From Ecdyonurus torrentis (lineage: Eukaryota > Arthropoda > Insecta > Ephemeroptera > Heptageniidae), in assembly GCA_949318235.1 (NCBI GenBank), contig OX439131.1:43299366-43363365 (forward strand): a stretch of DNA of 64,000 nucleotides, in the 5' to 3' direction. The notes beneath the pieces were generated by a model. That model did no database searches. It was not told where the DNA came from and saw only the letters and a list, made by a program, of their open reading frames with translations. Shown one piece after another: positions 1-12,309 of the stretch. Every line of letters begins with the position of its first letter. The stretch's first letter is position 1. The position numbers were made by a program, and so were the translations under genes.

Positions 1-549
1 CATATTTTTTTACCATATTGCATAATTTTGATATTTCTTTTCTTTAAATTTACCATAGCTATAAATAATTGTACAATTCAAAAGAAAAAAACAAATAATT
101 TATTATATTAAAATAAAATAAAGACTCACCTCAATTCAATTCTGCATATAGTAATAATATTTTATATATATTATGAATCTGTTGAAAAGATTTATTATTT
201 CTATTCTAATAATATTTAAATTTTATAAGAACTTTTTATATTCTTTGATTAATATGTGAAAACCATGTATGATTTACTATATTATTTCTAAGGATGGGCA
301 TTATAACAAATATTAAGCGATTCAATTATTATTATTACGTACGCATACATACAACACCTTTATAAAGTTTTTTTTGTCTATATACATATATGTAAATTAT
401 AATTCAAAAATAGTAATAAACAACAATGACAATTTATTTATATATAATTTTTCTTACGAGATTTTAATAAAATAAATAAAATTTATAATGCAATATAAAC
501 AAGTATAATTATATTGCAATGATATAAAAAGCTAAAAAAAGGCGTAGTC

Positions 550-592
<43 letters not shown>

Positions 593-931
593 TGTGTTTT
601 GATGCGAATCTAATTAGAAATAACGTGAAAGGTTTTGTCTTAAAGCAAAAAAAAAAAAAAAAAAAAAAAAAGCTATATATAAAGTAAAGATGTATTATAT
701 ATATATATATATAAAAAGTCTCAACTTCGGTGGTTCTTTTTGTAGTGTACCATGAAACTTGACACCTGATTTCGCGTTCGTCTTCTTTTCTTATTAGAGC
801 TCGTAAACTCACCGACTAAACCTTGCTATGGTTTAGCTATTTGCAAAGTAACTAAAAAATTGACCCAAGTGAACTTTTCGTGTAGGTCTTGCTTGTATTT
901 AACGTTATTTTGTGTGTGTGTGACCGTTGAC

Positions 932-932
<1 letters not shown>

Positions 933-1015
<83 letters not shown>
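933..1015. repeat. (GA)n microsatellite, 83 bp
   Basis: Uninterrupted GA dinucleotides following a short TG run. Confidence 0.97.
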
Positions 1016-1019
<4 letters not shown>

Positions 1020-3015
1020 TTATGTTAACATCAACACACTGCGCATCAGTAAAGGTCATCATGTTTACTCCTGTCCTGTAGATTCATTCCAATATTCAAT
1101 CAAAACCAATATGTCACGTTTACGTAAATTTTTAATGCTATATTTTATTTTAATAGTATTTTTATAGCTATATAATTTTTTTTTATCGTTTTCTCACTTT
1201 TATTGTTTTTGTATAAATTTTATTGTTAATTTTTTTTTATTACCGTTTGTTCATTAACACAATGAAAATAACTGTGAAATTTAAATAAAAAAAGAATTTA
1301 ATTGATTTTTCTTAGAAGTATAAAATACAACTTATACTATATATTGATAAAAGTCCATTAACAATGGTAGATTTAATTAAAACTTATTATTCACCATGAT
1401 CGTGTGATATATATAAAAAGAACAACCTTTTAAAATAAGATAGGAGAGTAAATGAATTAAATACAAGGTGCAAGTAATGTACTTTAATTTAACATGCAAA
1501 TAAGGTGAGATGTTTTTGTATAGTTTTAAATTCAAGACTTTTCAGCGTGTTTATGCTTAATGCCAAGTGATAAAATTTTTACAACACGATCAAGTAATTA
1601 GAATTTTGTAAACGTATGTGCTTTTCTCTTTCCGCGCAGTTATCGATAATTCTATATTATAATATATTTTATTGAATTTAATTTTTTTATTATTATTTTT
1701 TTCGCGAGAAAAAGTTTTTTATACTGCACTGTTAAGAAAGTTAAGTGTAAAATAACGCCAGAAGAGCTGGTAATTTGTGGAAATGCACCCACTGTTAAAA
1801 ACAGGTGAACCGTAAAATCAAAAACGGCAAAGACGGAAACTCATTCAAAACTGCATAACGACAGGCATTGCGTCTCGCGTTAAACGGCTTTCCTCATCTA
1901 GCAAAGATTAAATATAGGTGAAATTCATCTGAATTTGGAAATATTTGCAGTTACTTCGTTTGGAATTGAAATAATATTAGGGAAAGATGGGGGCTACGAA
2001 AAAAATAGCAACAAATATGTAATATAAGTACACTTCTCCTAGTTCGAGCGGATACAGTGTAATTAACAATGTCAAGTAAACTGTGATTGACTAGTAGGGT
2101 TATAACAAGCTCTCTGATTGGTTTAGCACCGCAGATACAGCCTTTGGCGGGAACGACCTTTTTTTGGCCAGAGTGTTTATTATGCTCATTTTCAGCACAT
2201 TTTTTACAATACATGCTGCATAATTTTATGCTATATATACTTCATAATAACTATGTTACAAAGTATACATATTATGCTTTACAGCATAATTACTTATGTT
2301 GTTTTTCTTTAGCATCATTTATGCTATACGTATGCAGCACAAATTACGTAAGTTATTCTTTCCGTGCACCACTTTAAATTTTGATCAATTGAAATTATTT
2401 GAAAAATATGTACACACAAAAGTCTGATTTCTACATAGAAACCCTATCAAGGGAAATCAAGATTCTAACGTGTAAAAGCTTATATGACACCTAAATTAAT
2501 GGCAATTAATTTGTAAAATATGGAAATATTGAACTTCTGACTTATTGTCCTCATTTCATTGTAATTCTAATTTTATATAAGAATCTCAAAATTGATGATA
2601 GACGACTTCCTGGCGACAAAACAAAAATTTAAAAATTTTATTGATCGATTATAATAAGGTACTGAGAGTATAATAACAATAATAATGCTAAACTTTCCAA
2701 TAAATTTAAATATCAAATAAACATTGAAAGTACCGCATAAATACAATGAATGCTTTTTTTTTTCTTTTTTCTTTTCATAGGTATTTAAATTACTTTAACA
2801 GAGTTGTAATTTTGTAGCTTGTTATGAACACTTTTTTTTTTATGTACAAGTCAAAAAAATTATTCAACAATTCATCGCGTACATTATAAACATCTCATTA
2901 TTTCACCTCAAAATTATAATAATGCAAAAAAAAAAAAAAAAAAAAAAAAAAAGGAAACCGGCTTGCAGTGTGTATAAACAGTATACTTACATACAACCAC
3001 CCTATTATTATTAGC

Positions 3016-3030
3016 ATATATGTGTGTGTG

Positions 3031-3119
<89 letters not shown>

Positions 3120-3126
3120 TATATAC
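3016..3126. repeat. compound (TG)n(TA)n(CA)n microsatellite
   Basis: A TG block, about 70 bp of TA and then a CA block; the whole is self-complementary and could extrude as a hairpin. Confidence 0.95.
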
Positions 3127-3845
3127 ATGTTTTAACACACTGAATTATTATAATATAATAATATCTTGTTTTTATTGCAATGCATTTAAAAAAAATGTTA
3201 AAAGCTCCGTTTTGATTTAATTACTTTCAAAGTTGAATTACATATCAGATTATTAATTATACCAGTTAAAATAAAATTAAAAAAAAAAGTAAAGCATAAG
3301 ATAATAAACTTGTCAACTAAAATACTTTTTACTTTGCCGAGTACGGACGTTATTTCTTTCCCTCTCTTTCTTCTTACGAAGTCACACTTACCGGGTAAAA
3401 TTACGATTTCAAAAGGGGATTAAGCTAATGATTGAAATAGTTTGGCGAAGGCGCGGTTCACGCATTAAAGTAAAAATTCTTATTTGTATCAATGTCTGTC
3501 TAAACAGTTCACGCTATACATAAAGAAAGAGATTTTTTTTTTTTCGTAACTATTTTCAAAAGAAATAAAACCGGTAGCGAAAATAATATTTAGTAATATA
3601 TCTTACACGTGGCTTATTTTAAGAAGAAGAAAATATAAAATAAAATTACATATTTTAAACCCCCACTTAGCAATTAACAGTATTATATAAATAAATACCA
3701 AAATTTATGTCTCATTTTCTTAAATATTTTTTTTTCTTTTTGTGATTTTGTTTGTTTATTTCAGAGTCATGTAGTATAATATTATATTTTATACTTATAA
3801 TAGTGCTATACATATTTTAATTTACTTATTTAGTACGTGTCCCTA

Positions 3846-3870
3846 TACACACACACACACACGCACACAC

Positions 3871-3921
<51 letters not shown>
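3846..3921. repeat. compound (CA)n(GA)n microsatellite
   Basis: CA run with one CG interruption, followed by about 50 bp of GA. Confidence 0.95.
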
Positions 3922-3926
<5 letters not shown>

Positions 3927-4416
3927 AAGGGAGAGAACGACAGACTATAATATACTGTACTTCTGATTTTCATTTTACAAAAAAAAAAAAAAAAAAAAAC
4001 AATGCTAAACCTTCATTCGAAAAAATATTAAAGGATCCTTAAGGTTCAAACTTTTATTTTATATTCTAGCAGGTTTAAAATAATATGAAAATAAAAACTA
4101 GTTTTGCTGTCACTTTCGTGCAATTTTTATAATTTTACTTACATATTATGTGCGTGTATTGAAGGTTCATTAAATTTATTTGGTTTGAGTTACTGCAGTT
4201 ATACATGATTTGCAAATATTTCTATGATTTAATATTGCAAATGAATAATATGTATTGTACAATTTTAATGTGACAATTATTCTTGACAAAATTATATATC
4301 TATGTGATCGTGGCACTGTATATACAGTACGACATATACAGATAAAAGATAAGAAGCCATGGTAGAGTTTAGTCTGTTCTTTATAACTAACGAGGTAAAT
4401 TTTGTCTTTCTTTCAG

Positions 4417-4565
4417 GTGCTTTTGCTGGCCGCCTGGCTGCCCACTCTGACCTGCGCGTCTCCTAGCAACCGCTCGGCCACGTCGCGGTGGCCCTTGCAT
4501 CACCGCCGCTCCACGCGCCGCGCAACTCATAGAACCCCACCCCCAGACCATCATCAGCCCCATTG
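4417..4565 (+). CDS. spz: Spatzle-like exon: signal peptide and start of prodomain
   Basis: Acceptor tttctttcag at 4407-4416 and donor gtaag at 4566. Read in phase 0 it gives 49 codons plus TG, which with the first G of the next exon makes Trp. It encodes VLLLAAWLPTLTCA (leucine-rich signal core) and then a basic Ser/Arg/His/Pro stretch with one N-glycosylation sequon (NRS). It is much more GC-rich than its surroundings. No in-frame Met exists inside, so an upstream exon must supply the start; the ATG at 4359 is out of frame. Confidence 0.72.
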
Positions 4566-7432
4566 GTAAGAAAAAAGAAAATCTAATTATCACGCTATAC
4601 ATCAAATGGGAGGAGAGAAGCGAGTTCCTGCAAATGTAGGCTTCCTGCGTAACAAAGGGTCTGAAAAAATTGCCTACGTTTGCAGGCGGTAAATTAAAAG
4701 CGCAAAAAATAGAGGAACCAATCAGTACATGCGTTACATAGCGCTATATACTACGCACGATCCCCTAATTTCTACGTTTAGTCATCAGTCATCACGCAAC
4801 GCAGCCTGCGAACGAAGGCAACCCTTTCAGACCCTTTGTTACGCAGGAAACCTAAATTTGAAGGAACGCTCTAATATTCTCTAATCTACGTATAGAGTGT
4901 GTGCGCATGACGTCATTCTGAATGCTTTTCGATGCTCTTCTTGAGAAATGAATAACATTGCTCAGCATAGGAAAAATGTAGTTTTTGGCTATTTTCTTTG
5001 GAAAATTAGCTATTTTTTTGTTAATATTATTTTTCTTGCATACTTGAAAAACTAATTCAACCTGTTAACAGCATCAAAGCTCTTAAAAATATTGCAAAGT
5101 ATTTTTAAACTGGCAAAATTAGTCATTTTCCTATACTGGCCCATGATATTTAGCGCTCACTTATGGCGTCGACTTTAACATGAATAAAACCCCCCTATAC
5201 CAATATAAAGTTTAAAGACGTCACTATTTCCATCAAATATATAATGAATTATTAAGCATGTATTTTATAAAAAAAAAACTGTTCCATCATTTCTAATCAA
5301 TTCAATCGGCATACATAATTTTCCTTCTATTATATTTTTACGATTTTAGTTTTGTGAGACCATACATTTACTTAAACTTTTTCTCCTGTAGTTTCATGTA
5401 CCAAGAGATTTGTACATTTTGATAAATACACTCTCTCATTCACTGTCAGCATTAAACCAATAGGGAAAAAAAATGTAAGAAAAAAATTGTACATGTATTT
5501 ATTATAAAAGTATATAAATAATTTTTTTAACGCAGCTATTTCAATTAAAAACATTAAATTTATTATTTACATATATTTAGCAAAGCACTTTTGATATATT
5601 AAAATAAATAAAAAAAACTTCATTCAATTAACTCCATATAAAATAATTTTTTTGGTTAAACCAGTTTGAGACATGGAAGAATTTAAAAATATTTTGGTAA
5701 CAAGTAGAAAAAAAATATATATATATTATCAAATTTAAAATATCTTTACAAAGATTGAAGATACATATTATTATATAATATTTTTATACGTTGTGCTAAA
5801 TAAATACAAAAATCTTAGCACTATTTCTTACATAAAAGATTTTTTTTCTATAGCACATTATAGTAACGTGTTAAAAATATTGCAAAAACAAACGTAAAAT
5901 TACCACGGACCGCGAAGTAATGAGATTTTTTTTTTGTCCCTTGACGTATACCTCTGGGTATAAAATTAAAATAAGCTAACTTTTTTTTTTATCTATATCA
6001 AAATTTTAATACTGTATAAACAGTTTAATAAACCTGAATTAATATATTTAATGTTATTCGGAAGCGTAAAGAGAAAGAAAGTCATTTTAAATGTTGTAAA
6101 AATTTATTAAAAGATATTAAAATTTATATTAATAAATTCGTCAGGGTTGTAAACGTATAAAAAATATATTTCTATCATAAAAAATTCTCTCTCTCTCTCT
6201 CTCTCTCTACGTCACCACTCGTTCAATCGCGTGGTTATAACATGAGGTCTGTTTTTATGTATTTATTTTTTTAATGCGCTGTACGTACGATCGCAAAGTA
6301 GACTTTTTATTTTAAGAGCTCGTAAAACACACAACACAAGGTAGAGAATAAAGATGTGTACAAGAAGAATTACTTGAGTGACACCCTGGTGCTCACTGAG
6401 AAGTAATTTTAATTGTTGTTTCTTCAGAAGAAACGAAAAAAATCACCATAAAATAAAAAATTCACGATTTGCAGTAGAATTTTTTCGTTCTTGCAAACTT
6501 GAAGTATAATCAAATTCGTTTTTCCATAAGAAAATCTTTAAAGGAATAGACCAGAGAAAAACATAAGCATTTATATCACAAAACACTTGATGGGATTTAC
6601 ATAGATAAAGATAACATTAGTTTGTCTCAAACCCCAACAGTAGCCCGTAACAGTGTTCAGAAAATTCAATTTATGCAACCCGCACAACATTTTCATACTA
6701 TTTTTTGCATGTTTCTGACGTCACAAACATGAATTTTCACGTAAATTGCATACTTTACAGTATTTTCACGCTCTCTCGTGGGGCTACATTAACGTTCTGG
6801 TAAAAATTGTCATCAGTTTTGAAGATCCCATTTCGTGTATATTCATTAAAAGCACATGTTGTTTTATGTGGTCTATGGCTTTAAACAAATAATTTTTAAT
6901 CACTAGGTTTGCAATAATGAAAATAATTCTAATGGAAGCCGTGAATGGACCACTTGCAATGAACGAACTTTTTAAAATAATGGGAAATATTCTTAATGCA
7001 TTTTATATGGAAAAATCGTTTTCACTTGTTGCAACAATTTTTATTGCAAGTGGTCCATTCTGTTATGACTGCAAAACTTTTGTTAGATAAATTATATTAT
7101 AATTTATGATGCATTGAAATATTCATGCACGGACAAAAATAAATACATAATAATTATGCTAGCTCAAAGCAGCAACATTTATGCATAATAACATAATTTA
7201 TGCTATCAGCTATATTATATAGTGACTATACTACATAGCATAATAGTTAGGGTGTTCAGCATAATTACTTAAATATTATTAAAAAAATTGAAACATTTGT
7301 GCTGTACGTACAATATAACATAAATTACGTAACTTTTTACGTGTGTATTTATTTTAACAATTTTAAGACAATTTCTTGACTACGGGACTGGGATTGGGGT
7401 ATAGCATGATAACACAATATGGCAAGCAAGCA

Positions 7433-7468
<36 letters not shown>

Positions 7469-10400
7469 ATGTCAGCGTTAGCATAACAAATTGTTAATTA
7501 ACATTGTTTTGAATGGGAATAATTATTTAGCTGAGCAAAGTTACAATAAATAAATAAATATGTAAATGCATCTTTATATATAACAATAAAAATATTAATA
7601 ATAATAAACGTCAAAATAATTATAAATAATATTACTCAAAAAAGATTTAAATGTCATAATTTTATAGTTCGTAAATAATAAAACTTAAAAAATGATTTCA
7701 CATTATGCATAGTAATTGTAATTACCTGCACTTACCTTAACACATTAAAAACACATTAAGTAAAATACATAAATATTATAATATATTTTTATGGGTTTCA
7801 TTTTTAGTCTCAGAATATGACCGAACTGATATTTATAATTATACTTTTAATTATTTAAATCCTTCTTAAATTAATTATATATCTGAATTTAAATTTATTT
7901 ACTGTATATATATGTGTATATATATACAGTAAAATATATTGCTTTTATAATGCTAAATGATTGGTGATTATCTTTGTATATTATCCACACTACAAACAAA
8001 TTACGAATAACGTCGTAGATATGAAATCAAATATTCACCCATATTACAAAACGCGTAATAAATATAAATACAGTACAACACGAAAGCTAAACCCTTTCAA
8101 TAAAAATAAATTTAAATCGGATTAAATAAAATTTAATTGCTAGGAGGCAATTTTGTTTTTACAATACATTTCAAGTAAAAAAAAAAAAAAAAAAAAAGAG
8201 GTGTGTCGATCGTATCACAAAAGTCGACTTACAAATCGAGCATCGAGTTTCCAACCAAATGACGCAATTCAACATCAATTTGACCTGCAATATGTATAAA
8301 TATATAGTTGTAAAACTGCAATATATGTATTTCAAAATTGGTTCATATAAATTATTATTAAAAGTAGTTTATTTTATTTTTATAGCTTTAACGTTTTAAA
8401 TTTATTATTAATATGTATGATAAATATTTTTTTTTTTTGAATCATATAAAATTATTGACAACCGTCAAACATTATTCATGATGATTTTTATTTTAAATAT
8501 AGTAAATGCCATTAAGACTTTATTTATTTCATTCAAGATTTTATTGCAATTAAAATACTGTCAAAAATAAATTTGTGTGTGTGTGAAAAAAAAAAAAAAA
8601 AAAAAAAAAAACTCGCAAAGAGAGAAAAAAGTTTCAATGACTTTTTTTAATGAATACAGGACACAATTAAAACACGTTTTATGTATAAATATTAATTTTT
8701 AAAACGATAAAAAAATATATATTGGTTATGAATGACCCATTACAAATTTAATTATTCTGAATAGTGTTTAAAATAAAGATAATATTGGACATAAAAATTA
8801 ATAACATCATCAATTATAAATATATTACAAAATTTTCAATGTGAAAATAGAAAGAAAAAAAAAATTGAAGTATATTTTGTATAATACTAATTAATATTGG
8901 AGTAGGTAACAAAGTATAGTAAGCATAAGCAAGCTACATACACGTAGTTGAGTATTATAGTGTTGACGACTTGATTTGTCTTGCTGACTGACAACTCCCG
9001 CGGGCCGCGAGCCACCGCGCAAGTTGCAACTGACAAATTACCTCGAACTTCATTTGTCATCTTCTGTCAAAGTTTTTATCTCGGTAATTCAAGTAGTTTA
9101 AACTTCGCATGCTTTTCAAAGTATACGTGTACATACATCATAAATTAAATTGTAACATTTTTTTTCTCTCTATCTTTCTTTCTGTATACACCAAATAACA
9201 TTTGGGTCAATGTAACCCTTTATAAAAATATTATTTATAATTTAATGAATCATTTACGTTATATTTAAACGATATCATATTTAGCATGAGCCATTTATTA
9301 AAATTAAATGAATTTAAATCTTGTTGAATTTGCAATTTTTTTTTCACTCATACACCTTCCCCCCCACTTGAAATTAAAGAACAAAAACATTAAAAACAAA
9401 AAAATGTCTTCAATATTAAATCCATCTAGTAGGAGCATTTTTTCATTGCCCGGTTATTATTATTATTTGGTTTAAAACACGTTAAAGTATGTCTAGTATC
9501 CCTCATTCAAAATTTTCCCAAATTGGTGCAGTAGTTTTGCTCAAAATTTGCAAAACAACAACAACAATAACGTGTTTCTCCCCATAAGTGTAATGTTAAA
9601 TTTGGGGTCCCGAGCCATTTCCTAACGCGCCCCTAAATTGGTGCTACGTCACAATATTGATATTAAACAAAAATAATCTACTTAATTTGATTTATTATTG
9701 CTTATTTCGTTACAGAGTAATAAAAATAAAATTTATATTATTAAAATATTTGGCTGACGAAAATGTGGGAGTGTCGTTTAGCAATCATGGACATATTTAT
9801 CATTCTACATAAACCAGACGACCTCTTTGCTAAAAGATATTGAATATATAATACTATATACTATATACATGTTACATGTATATAGCTGCGATTGACATAA
9901 GAAAAAAAAAATGTGATCAAACGACCACACACGCTGTTGTCCAGGAAAATGACGTAGTACCATCAATATATAAAGTGGTAGAGTGCATTCAAGCATGTTG
10001 GAGCTAGATGCTATATAGCTGTCAAGTAAAACACTCTTGCAACACACACACGTCAAATCAAAAATAACCATTAACTGATGTGTTATTCTTCTTAAAATCA
10101 TTGTTGCATCACAAAATGATAACTATTTTGTCATTTCAATTTGTTTCATTTATCTTTGTTTTCCCTTCTTCTTATTCTCTATTTACGCAGTTTGAAAGTT
10201 ATATAAATTTGGAAATAAAATGTTAGTAAAAAGCTTCTCAGAAATTCAAGCAATAGATTTGATTAAAAGTATATTGTATTTTAATCTTTATACTTGATTT
10301 CATTTTCAAGGTCTCCTTTATAATAATTGATTTTGATAAATATATGATGTCTATTTCCCCCCCCCCCCCCAGTATTTACAAACATATTTTATAATAAACC

Positions 10401-11328
10401 TTTTTTCAAAAAAAATAATATAATATATAAAAATACAAATTTTCATGTGTGTAAAATTAAATTGGTACAGAACTTTTATCTATAGAAAAATTGAGTTTAA
10501 AAATCACCCTTTTTCTATAAGGCTATTAAGAATTATTGAACATATCTGTCTTATAATTTTTATAGTAGTATGAGAGATTTTTAGTTATAATTAGTTAAGT
10601 GGTTTGAAAATGGTTCATTTTTAAAAATTGATTTGATATAAAGATTTATCATTTTACATAAAATATAGACACCTATTTTCACATTAAAATTAATTTAGCA
10701 TATAGGATTCTGATTTTTTAAATTTATGATTATCATTTGTTTGAATGTTCTCAGGTCCAGTGATCAAGTGGTAATCGAGGAAGAAGATATCGAAGAAGAA
10801 GGAGAAGAGCGCGGAACGAGCAGGTCCCTAGGGTTCTCATTTGGTGCTCGTATGGGCATCAAACAAATGCAACAAATGTTAATGAGAGAAGGACGAGGCA
10901 TAGACTGTTGTCCATCCAGGACAGAAATGACCACACCAGATGGAGGAATAACAAGAGGAGGTGATCACGTGGTTTTATTTAAAAATGATGAACTAAGACA
11001 AACATTTTATGAGCAGACATGTCTGCCAGGTGTTGAAGATAAACCGTGTTTTTTCTTAGATAGACGAATGCATAATCAATCTAGATGTGTACAGAAACGT
11101 TCTTACACTTATGCTCTTGTGTTAAATCCTGGTTATTCAGATGAATCTAGCGATGGAGCAAGTCTATTTTCTCAAGAATTACCTTCATTTACAGCACCAA
11201 ATTCAAAGTGGATGATGGACTATATACAAATAAATAGTGGTTGTGCATGTGAAGTACAACCTAAACATAGAAGGAAAAAACATGAGAAAATGAAAAAAAG
11301 TAAAAATAAAAAATATGATCCAGACTGA
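4417..11328 (+). CDS. spz: Spatzle-family cystine-knot ligand (5' end missing)
   Basis: Secreted neurotrophin-like ligand of the Spatzle family; in arthropods these bind Toll receptors in immunity, patterning or neurotrophic signalling. Two exons are visible, 4417..4565 and 10755..11328, joined by AG/GT sites (cag|gtgc, attg|gtaag, ctcag|gtcc). They make 723 nt: 240 residues and a TGA. Numbered from the first visible codon: 1-14 is a hydrophobic signal-peptide core ending TCA; 15-50 is basic/proline-rich; 58-68 is acidic; the knot is 101-215 with seven cysteines (101, 102, 139, 148, 161, 213, 215), closing with CxC; 220-236 is a strongly basic tail. The C-x8-C spacing around PCFF and the terminal CxC fit Spatzle domains, and an odd cysteine suits a disulfide dimer. 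The start codon lies in an exon I could not place. The paralogue (spz1-6) is undecided; a Trunk-like or other neurotrophin-like knot is the alternative. Confidence 0.82.
4613..4874. mobile_element. inverted-repeat element, ~75-bp arms
   Basis: The left arm (AACAAAGGGTCTGAAA, GCCTACGTTTGCAGGC) is mirrored on the right (GCCTGCGAACGAAGGC, CAGACCCTTTGTTACG). Lies in the Spatzle-like intron, 48 bases after the donor. A single arm recurs at 18612-18698. Confidence 0.8.
4891..5199 (-). mobile_element. 309-bp TA-flanked MITE, copy 1
   Basis: Ends TATAG...CCTATA with an inner GACGTCAT and TCGAC. Same length (309 bp) and sequence as 58314-58622 and 62902-63210, in opposite orientation; a diverged copy lies at about 33471-33735. 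Probably a Tc1/mariner-type non-autonomous element. Confidence 0.82.
6545..6885 (+). mobile_element. dispersed repeat, copy with empty TTAA site
   Basis: Shares CTTGATGGGA, TGGAGATCCCAT-like and TGTAGTCTA-like blocks with 14684-15147. At the point where that copy carries an insertion, this one has a single ATTAAAAG. Contains TGACGTCA at 6716. Confidence 0.7.
6943..7060. mobile_element. 118-bp element with perfect 18-bp terminal inverted repeats
   Basis: GAATGGACCACTTGCAAT at the left end and its exact reverse complement at the right end; AT-rich interior. Confidence 0.8.
7126..7345. repeat. GCATAATTTATGC-rich dispersed repeat
   Basis: Starts CGGACAAAAATAAA. Related copies lie near 2210-2370, 35085-35300 (ending TTTTTGTCCGTG) and 56975-57140. 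All are rich in TTATGC/GCATAA motifs and ACGTAA. Probably an old MITE family. Confidence 0.6.
7384..7466 (+). mobile_element. SINE-like 3' end with poly(A) tail
   Basis: GACTGGGATTGGGGTATAGC, then AACACAATATGGCAAGC and about 29 As. The minus strand of 63845-63960 has the same block with its own A tail. Confidence 0.55.
8985..9060. other. GC-rich island inside the Spatzle-like intron
   Basis: Contains CCCGCGGGCCGCGAGCCACC between two ACTGACAA motifs, in otherwise very AT-rich DNA. No convincing exon. Could be a regulatory island or a fragment of an alternative first exon. Confidence 0.35.
10755..11328 (+). CDS. spz: Spatzle-like terminal exon: acidic prodomain, cystine knot, basic tail
   Basis: Acceptor ttctcag ends at 10754; the stop TGA is at 11326-11328. 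The open frame runs 27 bases further upstream to an ATG at 10726, but the acceptor and matching phase argue that this is intronic. It carries the run EEEDIEEEGEE, then the knot starting DCCPS, YEQTC, KPCFF, SRC and GCAC, and a Lys/Arg-rich C terminus. RGIDCC and GARMG are the nearest possible processing sites before the knot; neither is a clean RxxR furin site. Confidence 0.88.
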
Positions 11329-11427
11329 GAGTAATATTATATACATATAAAAAAAACAAATCAAATAATTATTAAAAAGTGATTTGTTTTTTTTATTATT
11401 ATTATTATGTCTTTTAAATTTGAAAAT

Positions 11428-11450
11428 AATAAATTATATATTAGAATAAA
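11428..11450 (+). promoter_or_regulatory. candidate poly(A) signals of the Spatzle-like gene
   Basis: Two AATAAA hexamers (11428-11433 and 11445-11450) lie 100-122 bases after the stop codon. In such AT-rich DNA the hexamer is common by chance, so position is the main support. Confidence 0.45.
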
Positions 11451-11697
11451 AAAAATTAATTGGAACCCGTTTTTGATAAACTGCCAATGATTTTTTTTTT
11501 AATCGGAGCAATTAACCAATGTGTGAGAGTGTAAATAATTGTAGTATGCTTGAGAACAAAAATATTTAACTAATATTGTGAGACTGTTAAATTAATAGAA
11601 AAATAAATCATACAGTATTTAACTAATTGTGTTATATATATAAATATATAAAAAAAAAATAAAGAACGCTCATTATAATTGTAATGTATGCATAAAC

Positions 11698-12138
11698 TTA
11701 AAGCCTTTATGCGCTTATTTTTTTTATCATTTAGAATACTAGATTGATAATTACCATACCTTATTATCAATGAATTAGACACCAACATGTTGATTTTGTA
11801 TTTATTTTTATTTTGACAGTTGAAATAAAACTTATCTGATGTCACAATGTACCGGTGACTGTGATTGGCTGACTTTATCACGTGACTTGAGGGGTGACTG
11901 TGATTGGCTGACTCATTAGCGAATCACAGCCACTGGATCTGGTCACGTGATAAGCCAGCCAATCACAGTCACCGGTACATTGTGACGTCAGATAAGTTTT
12001 ATTTCAACTGTCAAAATGAAAATAAATAAAAATAAATACAAAATCAACATGTTGGTGTCTAATTCATTGATAATAAGGTATGGTAATTATCAATCTAGTA
12101 TTCTAAATGATAAAAAAATAAGCGCATAAGGGCTTTAA
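11698..12138. mobile_element. TTAA-flanked long palindromic element, family B
   Basis: 441 bp, bounded by TTAA on both sides, with arms of about 200 bp (AGCC...GGCT ends; AATCAACATGTTGGTGTCT mirrored). The centre repeats GTGACTGTGATTGGCTGACT. TTAA flanks suggest piggyBac-type mobilisation. A diverged copy is at 60969-61306. Confidence 0.85.
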
Positions 12139-12309
12139 TTATAATAATGTTGTGTGTTATTTATATAAAAATAAATAAAATAATTATTGTATGTATATAT
12201 TAATAGCTTAATAATATACACTGAAAATAAAAAGTATAGGTTCCTACAACTCATTTTACAGGGTTGTTTTTTTAAGGGCTTATGTTGATAGTTAACATCT
12301 GAAAAAGCA

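Larger units (their letters stand above)
1..4416. other. AT-rich flank upstream of the visible Spatzle-like exons
   Basis: No supportable gene. It holds TA, GA, CA and A-run microsatellites and a GCATAA-rich dispersed repeat at about 2210-2370. The first exon of the Spatzle-like gene may lie here or before the window; I could not identify it. Confidence 0.5.

Noticed and set aside
826..1081. Open frames through the GA/CT run on both strands
   Set aside because: Translations are only Glu-Arg or Leu-Ser repeats from a microsatellite; no codon structure or splice context. The same holds for frames at 39827-40127, 51013-51213 and 60178-60471.
1794..1810. Possible first exon ATGCACCCACTG... with donor GTGAAC
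   Set aside because: Its phase does not match the 4417 exon, and it encodes no signal start.
2898..3138. Open frames over the TA/CA repeat
   Set aside because: Tyr-Ile repeats from (TA)n plus a poly-Phe end from the A run.
3846..3921. CRISPR-like array
   Set aside because: Regularity comes from dinucleotide repeats; there are no unique spacers, and the genome is eukaryotic.
4359..4416. ATG at 4359 as the missing start of the Spatzle-like gene
   Set aside because: It is out of frame with the signal-peptide exon and reads into TAG.
10726..10754. ATG at 10726 as the Spatzle-like start
   Set aside because: It precedes a good acceptor whose phase matches the 4417-4565 exon with a signal peptide. 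Starting here would give a ligand without a convincing signal peptide, although MIIICLNVL is weakly hydrophobic.
11570..11881. 103-codon minus-strand ORF
   Set aside because: It spans the left part of the family B palindrome; low-complexity Asn/Lys/Tyr content.
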